Source of the DNA: Lachnospiraceae bacterium
GTDB taxonomy: Bacteria > Bacillota > Clostridia > Lachnospirales > Lachnospiraceae
Assembly (NCBI GenBank): GCA_024681795.1
Contig: JAILAD010000088.1
Coordinates: 1-64,000, forward strand
Length of the DNA stretch: 64,000 nt
Direction of reading: 5' to 3'
In this document: one piece after another, positions 35,102 to 44,044 of the stretch
How positions within the stretch are numbered: position 1 is the stretch's first letter
Layout: each line of letters begins with the position of its first letter
Program-made: the position numbers and the translations under genes
The notes under the pieces: generated by a model
Databases searched by the model: none
What the model was told of the DNA's origin: nothing
Seen by the model: only the letters and a program-made list of their open reading frames with translations

Positions 35102-35956
35102 TTATTGTGTATTCTTTTCGGCAAGAAGATTTCGAAGCCGGATTATTTCCTCCTCCGCTGCTTTGGCATCCGCCTCAGCGGCATCGGCACGGGCTTTTTC
35201 TCTTTCGGTATTAAGGCGCTCTTCTTCCCTTCCTTCTTCTCTTCCTTCTTCCCTTCCTTCTTCTCTTCCTTCTTCTCTTCCTTCTTCCCTGGCATCTTCC
35301 AGAAGTATTCTCTGCCTTAAATATTCCGATCGATAAATATAATTCATCCTGTTTTCCTCCACGGCCTTCTTTAGATCTTCCGTTAAAACATCTTCCGCTT
35401 TCCCGCTTCTTACAAACTCAAAAAAATGAATCAACTCTTTTGGGATATCCGAATCTTCATACGTGCAGTTAAAGAAATAGGTTCTTCTCCCGTCATCCAG
35501 TGTCTGCGGCGGGTTTTCACCGGTTCTGTTTTGAAACTCGTAAACCGGTTTGCCTCTTCCAAAAGGATCAAAAGTGCAAATAAACACTATATTGTTTTCC
35601 GGCAGTTTTTTATAGGAACCGCTTCTGTTTAAAAAATCCACATCCAGTTCGCTCTGATAAAAGCGGCTTCTTTTCGGTAATTCCAGCTTTTCAAATGATT
35701 GATTATTGAGGTTCTGCATCTCCAAATCAAACATGGAATTTTCATCCTTGGAATAGATATCCAGCCGAATCATTTTACCGTCTTTCGTCTGCAGTAAACG
35801 TTTCTCTGATACTACTTCTTTAAGTTCTCCGATTTTTTTACCCAGCAGACATTCCAGTACGCGTCTGCATCTGTCCTTGTCTTCCATGACTTTCCCGAAC
35901 ATAAATGCATCCGAAAAAGTCTGGTCCTCGTAGTTTTTCATTTTTTCATTTGCCAT
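35102..35956 (-). CDS. Rpn-family PD-(D/E)xK nuclease/recombination-promoting protein
   Basis: The 284-aa protein belongs to the group annotated as Rpn recombination-promoting nuclease or PD-(D/E)xK family transposase. The core is LDIYSKDE with D66 and FDLEMQN with E79 and Q81, plus IVFICTFDPFGRGKPVYEF. A five-fold tandem EEGR repeat follows (encoded by 12-bp DNA repeats near 35221-35294), and then a coiled coil (about 235-280). Family members act as DNases; the repeat and tail are often variable. GGAAGGGAG precedes the start. No inverted repeats or target duplication mark an active transposon. Confidence 0.85.
   Translation of the reverse strand: MANEKMKNYEDQTFSDAFMFGKVMEDKDRCRRVLECLLGKKIGELKEVVSEKRLLQTKDGKMIRLDIYSKDENSMFDLEMQNLNNQSFEKLELPKRSRFYQSELDVDFLNRSGSYKKLPENNIVFICTFDPFGRGKPVYEFQNRTGENPPQTLDDGRRTYFFNCTYEDSDIPKELIHFFEFVRSGKAEDVLTEDLKKAVEENRMNYIYRSEYLRQRILLEDAREEGREEGREEGREEGREEGREEERLNTEREKARADAAEADAKAAEEEIIRLRNLLAEKNTQ
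35221..35294 (-). repeat. 12-bp tandem repeats encoding EEGR units
   Basis: About five near-identical 12-base units of the CTTCCTTCTTCT type occur in the Rpn-family gene. They are in frame, so slippage alters the number of EEGR repeats. Confidence 0.8.
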
Positions 35957-36154
35957 AAACTCTCCCTTCCTGACAGGAGATCGGCAACTCTCCCGTCAAA
36001 CTGTATGAAATAATATTTGACAGGAAATTTCCGAACGGATGAAGCCTCATCCACGGTGCCGGGAATCCGGCGAAAGAATGATTCCTGACGGCGATGTTTC
36101 GCCTTTGTGAATGCATCATAACACGCAAAAAAACGCAATTCAACAGCATAAATA

Positions 36155-36180
36155 AAAATCCGGGGAAATCCCCGGATTTT
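36155..36180. terminator. Bidirectional terminator-like hairpin
   Basis: Perfect 11-bp arms AAAATCCGGGG (36155-36165) and CCCCGGATTTT (36170-36180) enclose a 4-base loop, with A and T runs on both sides. It probably ends the leftward ACT/PaaK/Ior transcript. Confidence 0.8.
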
Positions 36181-36261
36181 CTACGTATTGCACAAAGTTT
36201 TTTGTTTTTTTGCTTTGTAAAGTCTCCAAAGCCTTATAGATACTGTATTTATCTTGTCAAT

Positions 36262-36312
36262 GTAATGGGGTCAGGCACCATTACACCGCGTAATGGGGTC
36301 AGGCACCATTAC
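36262..36312. repeat. Two copies of a 23-bp hyphenated palindrome
   Basis: Each copy (36262-36284, 36290-36312) has arms GTAATGG and CCATTAC around GGTCAGGCA, and the pair has a 28-bp period. The same unit occurs twice at 51265-51312. The pair sits eight bases past the ACT-protein stop codon. Confidence 0.85.
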
Positions 36313-36319
36313 AGAATTG

Positions 36320-36748
36320 TTACAGAGAATAAGCAGCCTGGGGATCTACCAGTTCCATTCCCGCATTCTTCACTGCTTCATACGCTTTCTCAATGTCGGA
36401 AACCTTTAAAATCATGGATCCGAACTCCTTGCTGGAGCTTAATGTATACATATACTCAATGTTGATATTCTCGGCTGCGAGTACCTTCGTAAGTTTGCTT
36501 ACGCTGCCCGGAACCTGCTGCAGGCGTACGCCCAGGACCTCGGTAAGGCGGGAGGAATATCCCTCTTCCTTAAGGATGGCCTTTGCTCTGTCCGGATCGG
36601 ATACCACAAGGCGGAGAACACCGTATTCGCTGGTGTCTGCAAGTGCAAGACATGCGATATTGATATCATTTTTTGCAAGAAGGTCCGTTACGCTTTCCAG
36701 TCTGCCTTCCCTGTTTTCCAAAAATACCGTCAACTGTTTTAAAAACAT
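36320..36748 (-). CDS. ACT-domain protein
   Basis: The 142-aa protein consists of two ACT domains (about 4-70 and 71-135), starting with LKQLTVFLENREGRLESVTD. ACT pairs bind amino acids and regulate enzymes or sense amino-acid levels. It lies 20 bases downstream of paaK in one transcript. By context it probably senses an aromatic amino acid or product; this is inference. Confidence 0.88.
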   Translation of the reverse strand: MFLKQLTVFLENREGRLESVTDLLAKNDINIACLALADTSEYGVLRLVVSDPDRAKAILKEEGYSSRLTEVLGVRLQQVPGSVSKLTKVLAAENINIEYMYTLSSSKEFGSMILKVSDIEKAYEAVKNAGMELVDPQAAYSL

Positions 36749-36768
36749 AATTTCTACCCCCTTTTCCT

Positions 36769-38070
36769 TTATTCGTCAAGCACACGCTTGTCGATTACAT
36801 GAACGGACTTGCCTGCGCTTCGTTCCAAAGTTCTCGGCTCCACAAGTTTTACTTTTACGGCAATCAGAATTGCACTCTGAAGTGCCGCTGCAATCTTCTT
36901 TGTTAAATTCTCCATCTCTTTTACTTCGTCGGAGAAGAAACTTTCTTCCACTTCCACCTGAACTTCCAGGGTGTCCAGGTTGTTCACTCTGTCCACAATC
37001 ATTAAGTAATGAGGTGTGGTACCTGCGATTTCAAGAAGCGCGGTTTCCACCTGGGACGGGAATACGTTGACTCCGCGGATGATTAACATATCATCGCTTC
37101 TTCCCTTGAATCTGGAGATTCTCGGCATCGTTCTGCCGCATTCACAGGGTGTATGGTCAATGCTTGTCAAATCCTTCGTACGATAACGGATTAACGGCAT
37201 TCCTTCCTTGGTAAGCGTGGTAAATACCAGTTCTCCCACGGTTCCGTCCGGTACCTGTTTTAAGGTATCGCGGTCCACGATTTCCGCATAGAAATGATCT
37301 TCCTGAACATGAAGACCTTTATGGAATTCGCAGTCGCAGGCAACACCCGGCCCGCAGATTTCGGAAAGGCCGTAAATATCGTGAGCGTGGATGTGTAATT
37401 TTTCCTCAATCTGCAGTCGCATCTTTTCGGTCCAGGGCTCTGCACCGCAGATGGCGGTCTTTAAGCAGAGTTTGTCAAGCGCATCCATTTCCTTGATTAC
37501 TTCCGCAATATGAAGCAGGTAGGAAGGTGTGCAGGCAATGGCAGTTGCCTTGAAATCCTCCATCATGGTAACGAGTCTCTTGGTATTACCGGTGGACATC
37601 GGAACCGTGGTGCAGCCTAAATTCTCTGCTCCGTAATGAAGTCCGAGACCGCCGGTGAAAAGACCGTAACCGTAAGCAACCTGGATAATATCATCCTTGG
37701 TGACGTTACACATCATCAGATCTCTTGCAACGCATTCCTGCCAGAGTTCGATATCTTTTCTGGTGTATGCAACAACCGTTGCCTTTCCGGTGGTACCGGA
37801 GGATGCATGTACACGTACAATCTGGGACTGCGGCACTGCCAGAAGTCCGAACGGATAATTGTCTCTTAAGTCGTTCTTTGTGGTAAACGGAAGTTTTTCG
37901 ATATCTTCGATTCCTCTGATATCGCCGGGTTCAAGGCCCAGTTCCTGCATTTTCTTACGGTAAAATTCCACGTTGTGATAAACGTTGTTAACCAGTTTGC
38001 GAAGACGTGCAGACTGCATATTCTGCATCTCATCGCGGCTCATACATTCTCTTGCTTCATTCCAAATCAT
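36769..38070 (-). CDS. paaK: Phenylacetate-CoA ligase (PaaK type)
   Basis: This 433-aa ligase activates arylacetates to arylacetyl-CoA, or in the reverse direction conserves ATP from arylacetyl-CoA. GGAAAGGATATAATT precedes ATG 38070, which gives the usual length; an in-frame ATG 75 bases upstream lacks a good site. The AMP-binding loop SSGTTGKATVVAY, the YGLSEICGPG motif, IRYRTKDLTS and a Cys pair (CECG) are visible. It is followed by the ACT gene and preceded by iorA-iorB, fitting aromatic amino-acid fermentation. Confidence 0.93.
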   Translation of the reverse strand: MIWNEARECMSRDEMQNMQSARLRKLVNNVYHNVEFYRKKMQELGLEPGDIRGIEDIEKLPFTTKNDLRDNYPFGLLAVPQSQIVRVHASSGTTGKATVVAYTRKDIELWQECVARDLMMCNVTKDDIIQVAYGYGLFTGGLGLHYGAENLGCTTVPMSTGNTKRLVTMMEDFKATAIACTPSYLLHIAEVIKEMDALDKLCLKTAICGAEPWTEKMRLQIEEKLHIHAHDIYGLSEICGPGVACDCEFHKGLHVQEDHFYAEIVDRDTLKQVPDGTVGELVFTTLTKEGMPLIRYRTKDLTSIDHTPCECGRTMPRISRFKGRSDDMLIIRGVNVFPSQVETALLEIAGTTPHYLMIVDRVNNLDTLEVQVEVEESFFSDEVKEMENLTKKIAAALQSAILIAVKVKLVEPRTLERSAGKSVHVIDKRVLDE

Positions 38071-38241
38071 AATTATATCCTTTCCCGCGCCTGTCCCACA
38101 GTTGCGGGTTATTTCGGCGCATTTATCTTTTTCTGACGGTAACAAATCTCTTAACCGGAAAAATCCGTTTCTAAGAAGAAATGTGTCCCCTCGTTTATCG
38201 GTTACTGTTTCACGTAAATGAGTTGACGTCTTACCGTCGTG

Positions 38242-38811
38242 TCAAAAGACAAATCCTGCCTCGAATGCTTTTTTATTGATGTCAACCGTCTTTGCAGGTA
38301 CCGTATTTTCGATTACCTTAAGCCAGTCTTCTTTTGCAAAATCCATATGCTTTGCCGCAACACCGACAATAATGGTATTGAAAACCCTTGTATTTCCGAG
38401 TTTCTTTGCTTCTTCCATCGCATCCAGGGAAATCACTTTGTATTTCTTCGAAAGATTCTCGATGATGCCTTCCGGATACTCTGCGGCACCCGTTACTACG
38501 GTCATCGGATCGATTCTCTGGTCGTTTACGATCAAAACCCCGTCCGGTTTTAAGAAGTGTGCATAACGGAGTGCTTCCAGACGCTCAAATGCAATTAAAA
38601 CATCCGCACATCCCTCTTCCACGATGGGCTCGTTCACCTTGTCCCCGTAACGGACAAATGTTACGACGGAACCGCCTCTCTGTGCCATTCCGTGTACCTC
38701 GGATAATTTAACGTCATAACCCGACATGGTTATGATTCCGCCTAAAATACGGCTCGTAAGCAGTGTTCCCTGTCCGCCTACGCCGACAATCATAATACTC
38801 TTTGTTTCCAT
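38242..38811 (-). CDS. iorB: Indolepyruvate:ferredoxin oxidoreductase, beta subunit
   Basis: The 189-aa gamma/beta-type subunit starts IMIVGVGGQGTLLTSRILGG and has the conserved LSEVHGMAQRGGSV motif. With IorA it oxidises arylpyruvates (from Trp, Phe, Tyr transamination) to arylacetyl-CoA, reducing ferredoxin. It starts two bases after iorA ends and is followed by paaK after about 170 bases. Confidence 0.95.
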   Translation of the reverse strand: METKSIMIVGVGGQGTLLTSRILGGIITMSGYDVKLSEVHGMAQRGGSVVTFVRYGDKVNEPIVEEGCADVLIAFERLEALRYAHFLKPDGVLIVNDQRIDPMTVVTGAAEYPEGIIENLSKKYKVISLDAMEEAKKLGNTRVFNTIIVGVAAKHMDFAKEDWLKVIENTVPAKTVDINKKAFEAGFVF

Positions 38812-38813
38812 TT

Positions 38814-40562
38814 TTACACCTCCCTTGACTCGATGGCGCCGAACTTGCAGCGGCTTTCACACAAACCGCATCCGTTACACATCGTCTCATCGATGCGGAT
38901 GGTTCCGTCAGGGTTCTTTGTAAGTGCCGGGCATCCGGGTTTTAAGCACATACCGCACTTCTTGCATTTGTCGGAAAGTGCATAACATTTTTTATGAGAA
39001 ATATTGGTTTTAAGAAGTGCGCAGGGCGCCTGGGAAATAATAACGGAAACCGCATCTCTTGCCACTTCTTCTTTAATTGTCGCCTTTAATTTTTCGGTAT
39101 CGAATGCGTTTACGACACTGACATGCTCCACACCGAGTGCGTGACACAAATCAACCAGATCCACTGCATAGGTTGCTTCGCCAGATAAGGTTTTTCCGGT
39201 TGCCGCATGATCCTGATGTCCCGTCATACCGGTGGTGGAATTGTCCATAATGATTACCGTTCCGGTAGATTTGTTGTAAACCATGTTTAAAAGGGAATTG
39301 ATACCGGTATGAAGGAATGTGGAATCACCGATTAAAGCAACCCAGTTTTTGATATATTCCTTGCCTTTTGCTTTTTCCATACCGTGTAAGGTAGAAATGG
39401 AAGAGCCCATGCAAACCGTGGTATCAATTACGTTTAAGGGTGCTACCGCACCGAGAGTATAGCAACCGATATCTCCGGCTCCGTGTATTTTTAATTCATT
39501 CAGTACCGTGAATGTGCTTCTGTGCGGGCAGCCCGGGCAGAGAATGGGCGGACGCGCCGGAACCTTTGCGGGTTCCTCGGTCTTTACTTCCTCTTTGAGA
39601 ATTGCCTTACGAAGCATATTTGCGCTGTATTCCCCCTGTACGGTGAGGATGTCTTTTCCGTGGCAGGCAATTCCCATTGCCTTAACCTGCTCTTCAATTA
39701 ACGGCTCAAGTTCTTCCACGATATAGAGTGTCTCAACCTTTGAAGCGAAGTCTGCAATCAGTTTCTTCGGAAGGGGATGAACCAGTCCGAGTTTTAAGAC
39801 GGATGCATTCGGGAGTGCCTCTTTTACGTACTGGTAAGGGATTCCGGAGGTAATGACACCGATTTTTTTATCATTCCATTCCACTTTGTTGTAGGATGCG
39901 GTATCGGCATCTTCGGACATGTCCTTCAGACGTTTTTCCACAAATACATGGCGGCCCTTTGCCATTGCAGGCATCATAACGTTCTTCGGAACGCTTCTTT
40001 CATAGGGCTTGTCTTCCACTTCCGCACGATCGTTTAATTCCACAACGCCCTGGCTGTGTGCGAGTCTTGTGGTGGTGCGGATCATAATCGGGCAGTCATA
40101 TTTCTCCGAAAGTTCAAAAGCAAGTTTGGTGAAATCCTTTGCTTCCTGTGAATCGGACGGTTCCAGAACAGGCACCTGCGCTACTCTGGCAACACATCTG
40201 GAATCCTGCTCATTCTGCGAAGAATAAAGACCGGGATCGTCTGCCGCAACCAGTACCAGACCGCCGTTTACACCGATGTAGGATACGGTATATAAGGGAT
40301 CCGATGCAACATTGACGCCGACCATTTTCATGGATGCAAGCGCTCTTACGCCGCTCATGGATGCACCGATGGCTACCTCCATTGCTACTTTTTCGTTGGG
40401 AGACCATTCCGCGTAAATACCGTCGTACTTCACGATATTTTCACTGATCTCCGTGCTGGGTGTTCCGGGATATGCGGCAGATACTTTAACGCCTGCTTCC
40501 CATGCACCCCTGGCAATCGCTTCATTGCCGAGCATGATTTTCTTTTCCACGTTTCTGTCCAT
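38814..40562 (-). CDS. iorA: Indolepyruvate:ferredoxin oxidoreductase, alpha subunit
   Basis: This 582-aa subunit carries the thiamine-PP-dependent chemistry. I chose ATG 40562, which has GGAAACGAAAGG upstream and aligns the start VEKKIMLGNEAIARGAWEAG; the earlier in-frame start adds unrelated residues. Pyrimidine-binding and TPP motifs are seen (SAAYPGTPSTEI, GDIGCYTLG, IGDSTFLHTGINSL), with GMTGHQDHAATGK. At the C-terminus are two 4Fe-4S ferredoxin motifs, CKKCGMCLKPGCP and CNGCGLCESRC. It is the first gene of the iorA-iorB-paaK-ACT cluster. Confidence 0.95.
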   Translation of the reverse strand: MDRNVEKKIMLGNEAIARGAWEAGVKVSAAYPGTPSTEISENIVKYDGIYAEWSPNEKVAMEVAIGASMSGVRALASMKMVGVNVASDPLYTVSYIGVNGGLVLVAADDPGLYSSQNEQDSRCVARVAQVPVLEPSDSQEAKDFTKLAFELSEKYDCPIMIRTTTRLAHSQGVVELNDRAEVEDKPYERSVPKNVMMPAMAKGRHVFVEKRLKDMSEDADTASYNKVEWNDKKIGVITSGIPYQYVKEALPNASVLKLGLVHPLPKKLIADFASKVETLYIVEELEPLIEEQVKAMGIACHGKDILTVQGEYSANMLRKAILKEEVKTEEPAKVPARPPILCPGCPHRSTFTVLNELKIHGAGDIGCYTLGAVAPLNVIDTTVCMGSSISTLHGMEKAKGKEYIKNWVALIGDSTFLHTGINSLLNMVYNKSTGTVIIMDNSTTGMTGHQDHAATGKTLSGEATYAVDLVDLCHALGVEHVSVVNAFDTEKLKATIKEEVARDAVSVIISQAPCALLKTNISHKKCYALSDKCKKCGMCLKPGCPALTKNPDGTIRIDETMCNGCGLCESRCKFGAIESREV

Positions 40563-40648
40563 CCTTTCGTTTCCGCAGATTTCGGCTGCGGTTTCATTAT
40601 TGCCGTTCCTTTTTATGCAGTCAGGATTCTGCTTGTTATTCAAAATGC

Positions 40649-40981
40649 GAGTGAGACTGTAAGCCGGGTTCTGTCGTGAATGATCATCTATCTAGGAGAC
40701 ATGTTACCATGCCCCTCAAGCAACCTACCTGAAAGCTAACCGGGCCGGCTCAACGCTTTCTGCTTGGTCTTGCTTCGGATGGGGTTTACACAGCCACGCC
40801 TGTTACCAGTCGTGCGGTAGTCTCTTACACTGCCATTCCACCCTTACCGCTTGCGCGGCGGTTTCTTTTCTGTTGCACTATCCTTGGGGTCACCCCCACC
40901 GGACGTTATCCGGCATCCTGCCCTGCGAAGCCCGGACTTTCCTCTCCCGTATCAATACGGCAGCGATCATTCATCTCACTC
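40649..40981 (-). ncRNA. rnpB: RNase P RNA (bacterial class A)
   Basis: The leftward RNA starts GAGTGAGATGAATGATC and ends with the complementary TCTCACTC (P1). The universal segment GAGGAAAGTCCGGGC lies near the 5' end, with ACAGAA-CCCGGCTTAC near the 3' end and GGTAAGGGTGGAA in the middle. The length of about 330 bases and P-stem order fit the ancestral type A form. It processes tRNA 5' ends. A promoter precedes it at 41017-41045; exact RNA ends are approximate. Confidence 0.94.
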
Positions 40982-41016
40982 AAAACGTCAATGTTTATAA
41001 ACCCATTAACCTAATA

Positions 41017-41045
41017 ATTATAATAGTTTGCGGAATTTGATTCAA
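41017..41045 (-). promoter_or_regulatory. Promoter of rnpB
   Basis: On the minus strand TTGAAT (41045-41040) is 17 bases from TATAAT (41022-41017), about 36 bases before the mature 5' end, so a short leader would be removed or the start is further downstream. Confidence 0.7.
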
Positions 41046-41206
41046 TAAGAAATCTCCCGTTTCACTTAAAATTCCCCGAAAAATCACAATTTTGAAGTTT
41101 TTCGTGCCTGCAGTTCGGATTTCCGTTTTTCGATTTTTTAAAAATGTTTTCCGATAAGAAATTATCGCTTTTTGAAAATTATTTATCGTTTATCGTTAAA
41201 TTTTTG

Positions 41207-41235
41207 TTGACAAACGTTTTTGTGGATGATAAGAT
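41207..41235 (+). promoter_or_regulatory. Promoter of the DUF2975/XRE pair
   Basis: TTGACA (41207-41212), a 17-base spacer and TAAGAT (41230-41235) precede the DUF2975 gene by 125 bases. Direct TTATCG repeats just upstream (41162-41196) may be a binding site for the downstream HTH protein. The wider gap 40982-41359 contains no gene. Confidence 0.72.
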
Positions 41236-41359
41236 GCAATTGTCGGAAGGGAAATGCAAAGGCCACGCAGATCGCAAACGACACACAGTATACTGAAAAC
41301 GAAACACTACACCCGGGAACGAAACAGTAACCGGCAGAACAAACATAAAGGAGAAAATC

Positions 41360-42007
41360 ATGAACGAAGAAAATATCAAATTACGAAGAGTACAGAAAAG
41401 CTGCAAAGCAGCATCCATCATTTCCAAAATATTGTTCTTCTGCTGCATGGCAGGCTGCGGACTGGCTCTCATCACCGGAATCGTGATGATCGTCAACCGT
41501 GAAAGCATCGACCGGCAAATCGAAGAAAGCGCACAACAGGCAAAAACGGAAGCAAAGCTTCCCGACGAAAAAGTCGACATTAAAATGGGCCCCGTCACGG
41601 TTGCTTCCGTTACGGCCGAAGACATTGAAAACGGAAAACTTGCGACAGCCGTTAGCGGAAGAATGACATCAGACATCCCTCAGGTTCAGGAATTTTTTAA
41701 CGAAAACGAAAATTCTTTAAGCCTTGTATACGGATTATACTGCATCACAATGTCCTTTATGATCGGCATACTGACATTTGCCCTTTATTTCATCCACTCG
41801 GCATTCGCCATTATCGTAAAAGAAGGAAACCCTTTTGCAGACAGGGTAATCAAAAGGATCCTGGTTTCCTTCATCGTAATTTCGGTGGTACTGGCCGGTA
41901 CGGCAGGCTTGGGTTTCGGAGTCCTCGGCGGATTCCTGGCCTGGGTTGTATACACCATTATGGATTACGGCCGTACCCTGAAGATTCAGTCCGATGAAAC
42001 ATTATAA
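41360..42007 (+). CDS. DUF2975 membrane protein
   Basis: This 215-aa integral membrane protein has four hydrophobic segments (about 22-44, 120-142, 165-190 and 195-208 in outline). The family contact region ...FIHSAFAIIVKEGNPFADRV is typical. DUF2975 proteins occur beside small XRE regulators in Firmicutes; their activity is not known. GGAGAAAATC precedes the ATG. It is coupled with the following HTH gene, 11 bases away. Confidence 0.88.
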   Translation: MNEENIKLRRVQKSCKAASIISKILFFCCMAGCGLALITGIVMIVNRESIDRQIEESAQQAKTEAKLPDEKVDIKMGPVTVASVTAEDIENGKLATAVSGRMTSDIPQVQEFFNENENSLSLVYGLYCITMSFMIGILTFALYFIHSAFAIIVKEGNPFADRVIKRILVSFIVISVVLAGTAGLGFGVLGGFLAWVVYTIMDYGRTLKIQSDETL

Positions 42008-42018
42008 GGAGGTACGCT

Positions 42019-42252
42019 ATGGGACAGATTATCTTAAGACTTGACCGCGTCATGGCGGATCGCAAGATGTCACTCAATGACCTCTCGGAAAAGGTCGGTG
42101 TTTCAAACGTCAATTTATCAAAAATGAAAAACGGAAAAATCTCCGCAATCCGTTTCTCCACGCTGGAAGCAATCTGCGATGCGCTGGACTGCCAGCCGGG
42201 AGACATTCTGGAATATGACAAAACCGCACCGAAAACGGATGTAACCGAATAA
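42019..42252 (+). CDS. Small XRE-type regulator (YozG-like)
   Basis: This 77-aa protein is almost entirely one HTH domain (about 5-65; LSEKVGVSNVNLSKMKNGKI), ending GDILEYDK. AAGGAGG precedes the ATG. It follows the DUF2975 gene by 11 bases, the standard pair in which the HTH protein may control both. A terminator follows at once. Confidence 0.93.
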   Translation: MGQIILRLDRVMADRKMSLNDLSEKVGVSNVNLSKMKNGKISAIRFSTLEAICDALDCQPGDILEYDKTAPKTDVTE

Positions 42253-42259
42253 TAAATAA

Positions 42260-42308
42260 GCCCCTGTCAGACTCCCGGTTCACCCGGTGTCCGACAGGGG
42301 CATTTTTT
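42260..42308 (+). terminator. Terminator after the DUF2975/XRE pair
   Basis: GCCCCTGTC (42260-42268) pairs with GACAGGGGC (42293-42301), with an inner CCGG pairing, then six T. It lies between convergent genes. Confidence 0.88.
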
Positions 42309-42320
42309 GTTTCAAACGAC

Positions 42321-43991
42321 TTATACGTTAAAGCAGCTTCCTCCCACAAACTCCCTCGCGATCGAGTTTGAAGGAATTTTGGATGTATCCATGCAGAGGA
42401 AGTACTCTAAAAATTTCAGTAATCTTCTCGCCTCTTTATACTCCGGAGTGCCTTCCGGAACACTGTATAAAAGCGGTTCCGCAAACGATTTCAATGCCGC
42501 GATTTCATAAATCAGTGCAGAGTTGAAAATCGCATCCGCACCTTCCTGGAACGGAAAGATGTTTTCTTCTTCGCCCTTTCTGACATTCGGCCACATCTGG
42601 ATTGTTCTCTGTGCGGAGTTTCCGCGGGTTCTGAAATCCCTGACCATACGTCTTAAAAGTCTCGCATCCGTGGTCGGAATGCGGTTGTGTTCGTCAATAT
42701 TCAACGTGGTAAGTGCACTGATATAAATTTTATATTTACTGTCGTTCGGAAGCGTTTCGCTCATTTTGTCGTTCAGTGCGTGAATTCCTTCGATGACAAG
42801 AATATCGTCTTCTCCGAGCTGAAGGGTGTTTCCCCTGTATTCACGCTGTCCGGACTTGAAGTTAAACGTCGGCATTTCCACCTTTTCGCCCATCAGCAGT
42901 CTGCCCATGACATCATTGAACAGTTTTACGTCAATGGCTTCCAGACATTCAAAATCAAAATCACCTTTTTCATCTCTCGGTGTATCATCCCTGTTTACGA
43001 AGAAATCATCCACCGCAATCGGATGCGGCTTTAAACCGAGCGATCTTAACTGAATCGAAAGACGGTGCGAAAACGAAGTCTTACCGGAAGAAGAAGGTCC
43101 GGCAATCATAATGAATTTTACGCCGGATTTTTTCACGATATCCACCGCGATTGTTGCAATTCTGCGTTCCTGCATGGCTTCCGCAACCAGAATCATATCC
43201 TCGTAATCACCGTTAACCAGATGCTCGTTCAAATCACCGACCACCTCGACTCCTATGGTCTCGCTTAACGTGGTCGCCGCCATCATCGTGCTGTAAATTT
43301 TCGGAAGCGGCCTGAACTCAGGAATCGTCATCGGTTCCTTTACGGTGGGCAGATTTAAAATAAATCCGCTCATGAACATCTGTACCTCAAACCATTTCAG
43401 CATGGCAAAATCCGGCAGCATTACGCCGTAGAAATAATCAAAATATCCGTCCACCTCGTACAGATTGATATCCCGTCCCCTGCGGAACCGGCAGGTTTTG
43501 ATTTTATCCGGCATATTCTGGGATTCAAATATTTTCATAGCTTCGGAAAGCGGGAAATTATCCTTCCGGATGACGGTTTTTGCATCGACCATTTCCTTCA
43601 TTCTGGCATTGATTTTTTCAACTAAAGCATCGGTAATTTTCTCATCCGCTTCGTAGGAAAAATAATAGCCGGTATTCATCGAAAATTCCAGTTTCAGGCG
43701 ATGAACGCGTTCCCTTCCGACCACGTCGTAAACCGCTTTGACAAACAGTAAAACCGCGCTTCTCATATACGCGGAGTGTCCGATGGATGTGGACAGATCC
43801 AAAAATTCCACGTTTCCCGAACGGGTCACCTCACGAAACAGTTCCATCAGGTGATCGTCGTGGTTTGCTACCGCAATGCCACCCACCGCGTCTTTTTCAT
43901 ATTCCTTTGCAATTTCTCCGTACGTAATTCCTTCCGGATATTCTTTCTCAATTCCGTTAATCGTTAATTTCAAGGTATTTTCCCGACTCAT
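42321..43991 (-). CDS. Uridine/nucleoside kinase-like protein with TGS-like N-terminus
   Basis: The 556-aa protein fuses a TGS/threonyl-tRNA-synthetase-like N-terminal part (about 1-240, with GGIAVANHDDHLMELFREV) to a uridine-kinase-type P-loop kinase. GPSSSGKTS is at 298-306, with AVDDFFVNRDDTPRDEKGDF and LVIEGIHALNDK following. Such long nucleoside kinases occur in Clostridia and phosphorylate uridine/cytidine or related substrates; the substrate here is untested. It is a single gene. Confidence 0.9.
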   Translation of the reverse strand: MSRENTLKLTINGIEKEYPEGITYGEIAKEYEKDAVGGIAVANHDDHLMELFREVTRSGNVEFLDLSTSIGHSAYMRSAVLLFVKAVYDVVGRERVHRLKLEFSMNTGYYFSYEADEKITDALVEKINARMKEMVDAKTVIRKDNFPLSEAMKIFESQNMPDKIKTCRFRRGRDINLYEVDGYFDYFYGVMLPDFAMLKWFEVQMFMSGFILNLPTVKEPMTIPEFRPLPKIYSTMMAATTLSETIGVEVVGDLNEHLVNGDYEDMILVAEAMQERRIATIAVDIVKKSGVKFIMIAGPSSSGKTSFSHRLSIQLRSLGLKPHPIAVDDFFVNRDDTPRDEKGDFDFECLEAIDVKLFNDVMGRLLMGEKVEMPTFNFKSGQREYRGNTLQLGEDDILVIEGIHALNDKMSETLPNDSKYKIYISALTTLNIDEHNRIPTTDARLLRRMVRDFRTRGNSAQRTIQMWPNVRKGEEENIFPFQEGADAIFNSALIYEIAALKSFAEPLLYSVPEGTPEYKEARRLLKFLEYFLCMDTSKIPSNSIAREFVGGSCFNV

Positions 43992-44044
43992 ATTTTTCTC
44001 TCCGATTGTTTTTTATTCATAAGACCGGCTTTTCCGGTGTCCGC

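Larger units (their letters stand above)
35957..36319. other. 363-base intergenic region with hairpin and repeats
   Basis: No gene is visible. The region holds the terminator hairpin 36155-36180 and two copies of the 23-bp repeat 36262-36312, adjacent to the ACT-protein stop. Confidence 0.6.

Noticed and set aside
35102..35956. Active transposon
   Set aside because: The Rpn-family label includes 'transposase', but no terminal inverted repeats or target duplications were seen around the gene.
36262..36312. Possible CRISPR-like array
   Set aside because: Only two 23-bp units with a spacer of about five bases and no cas genes; spacers are far too short.
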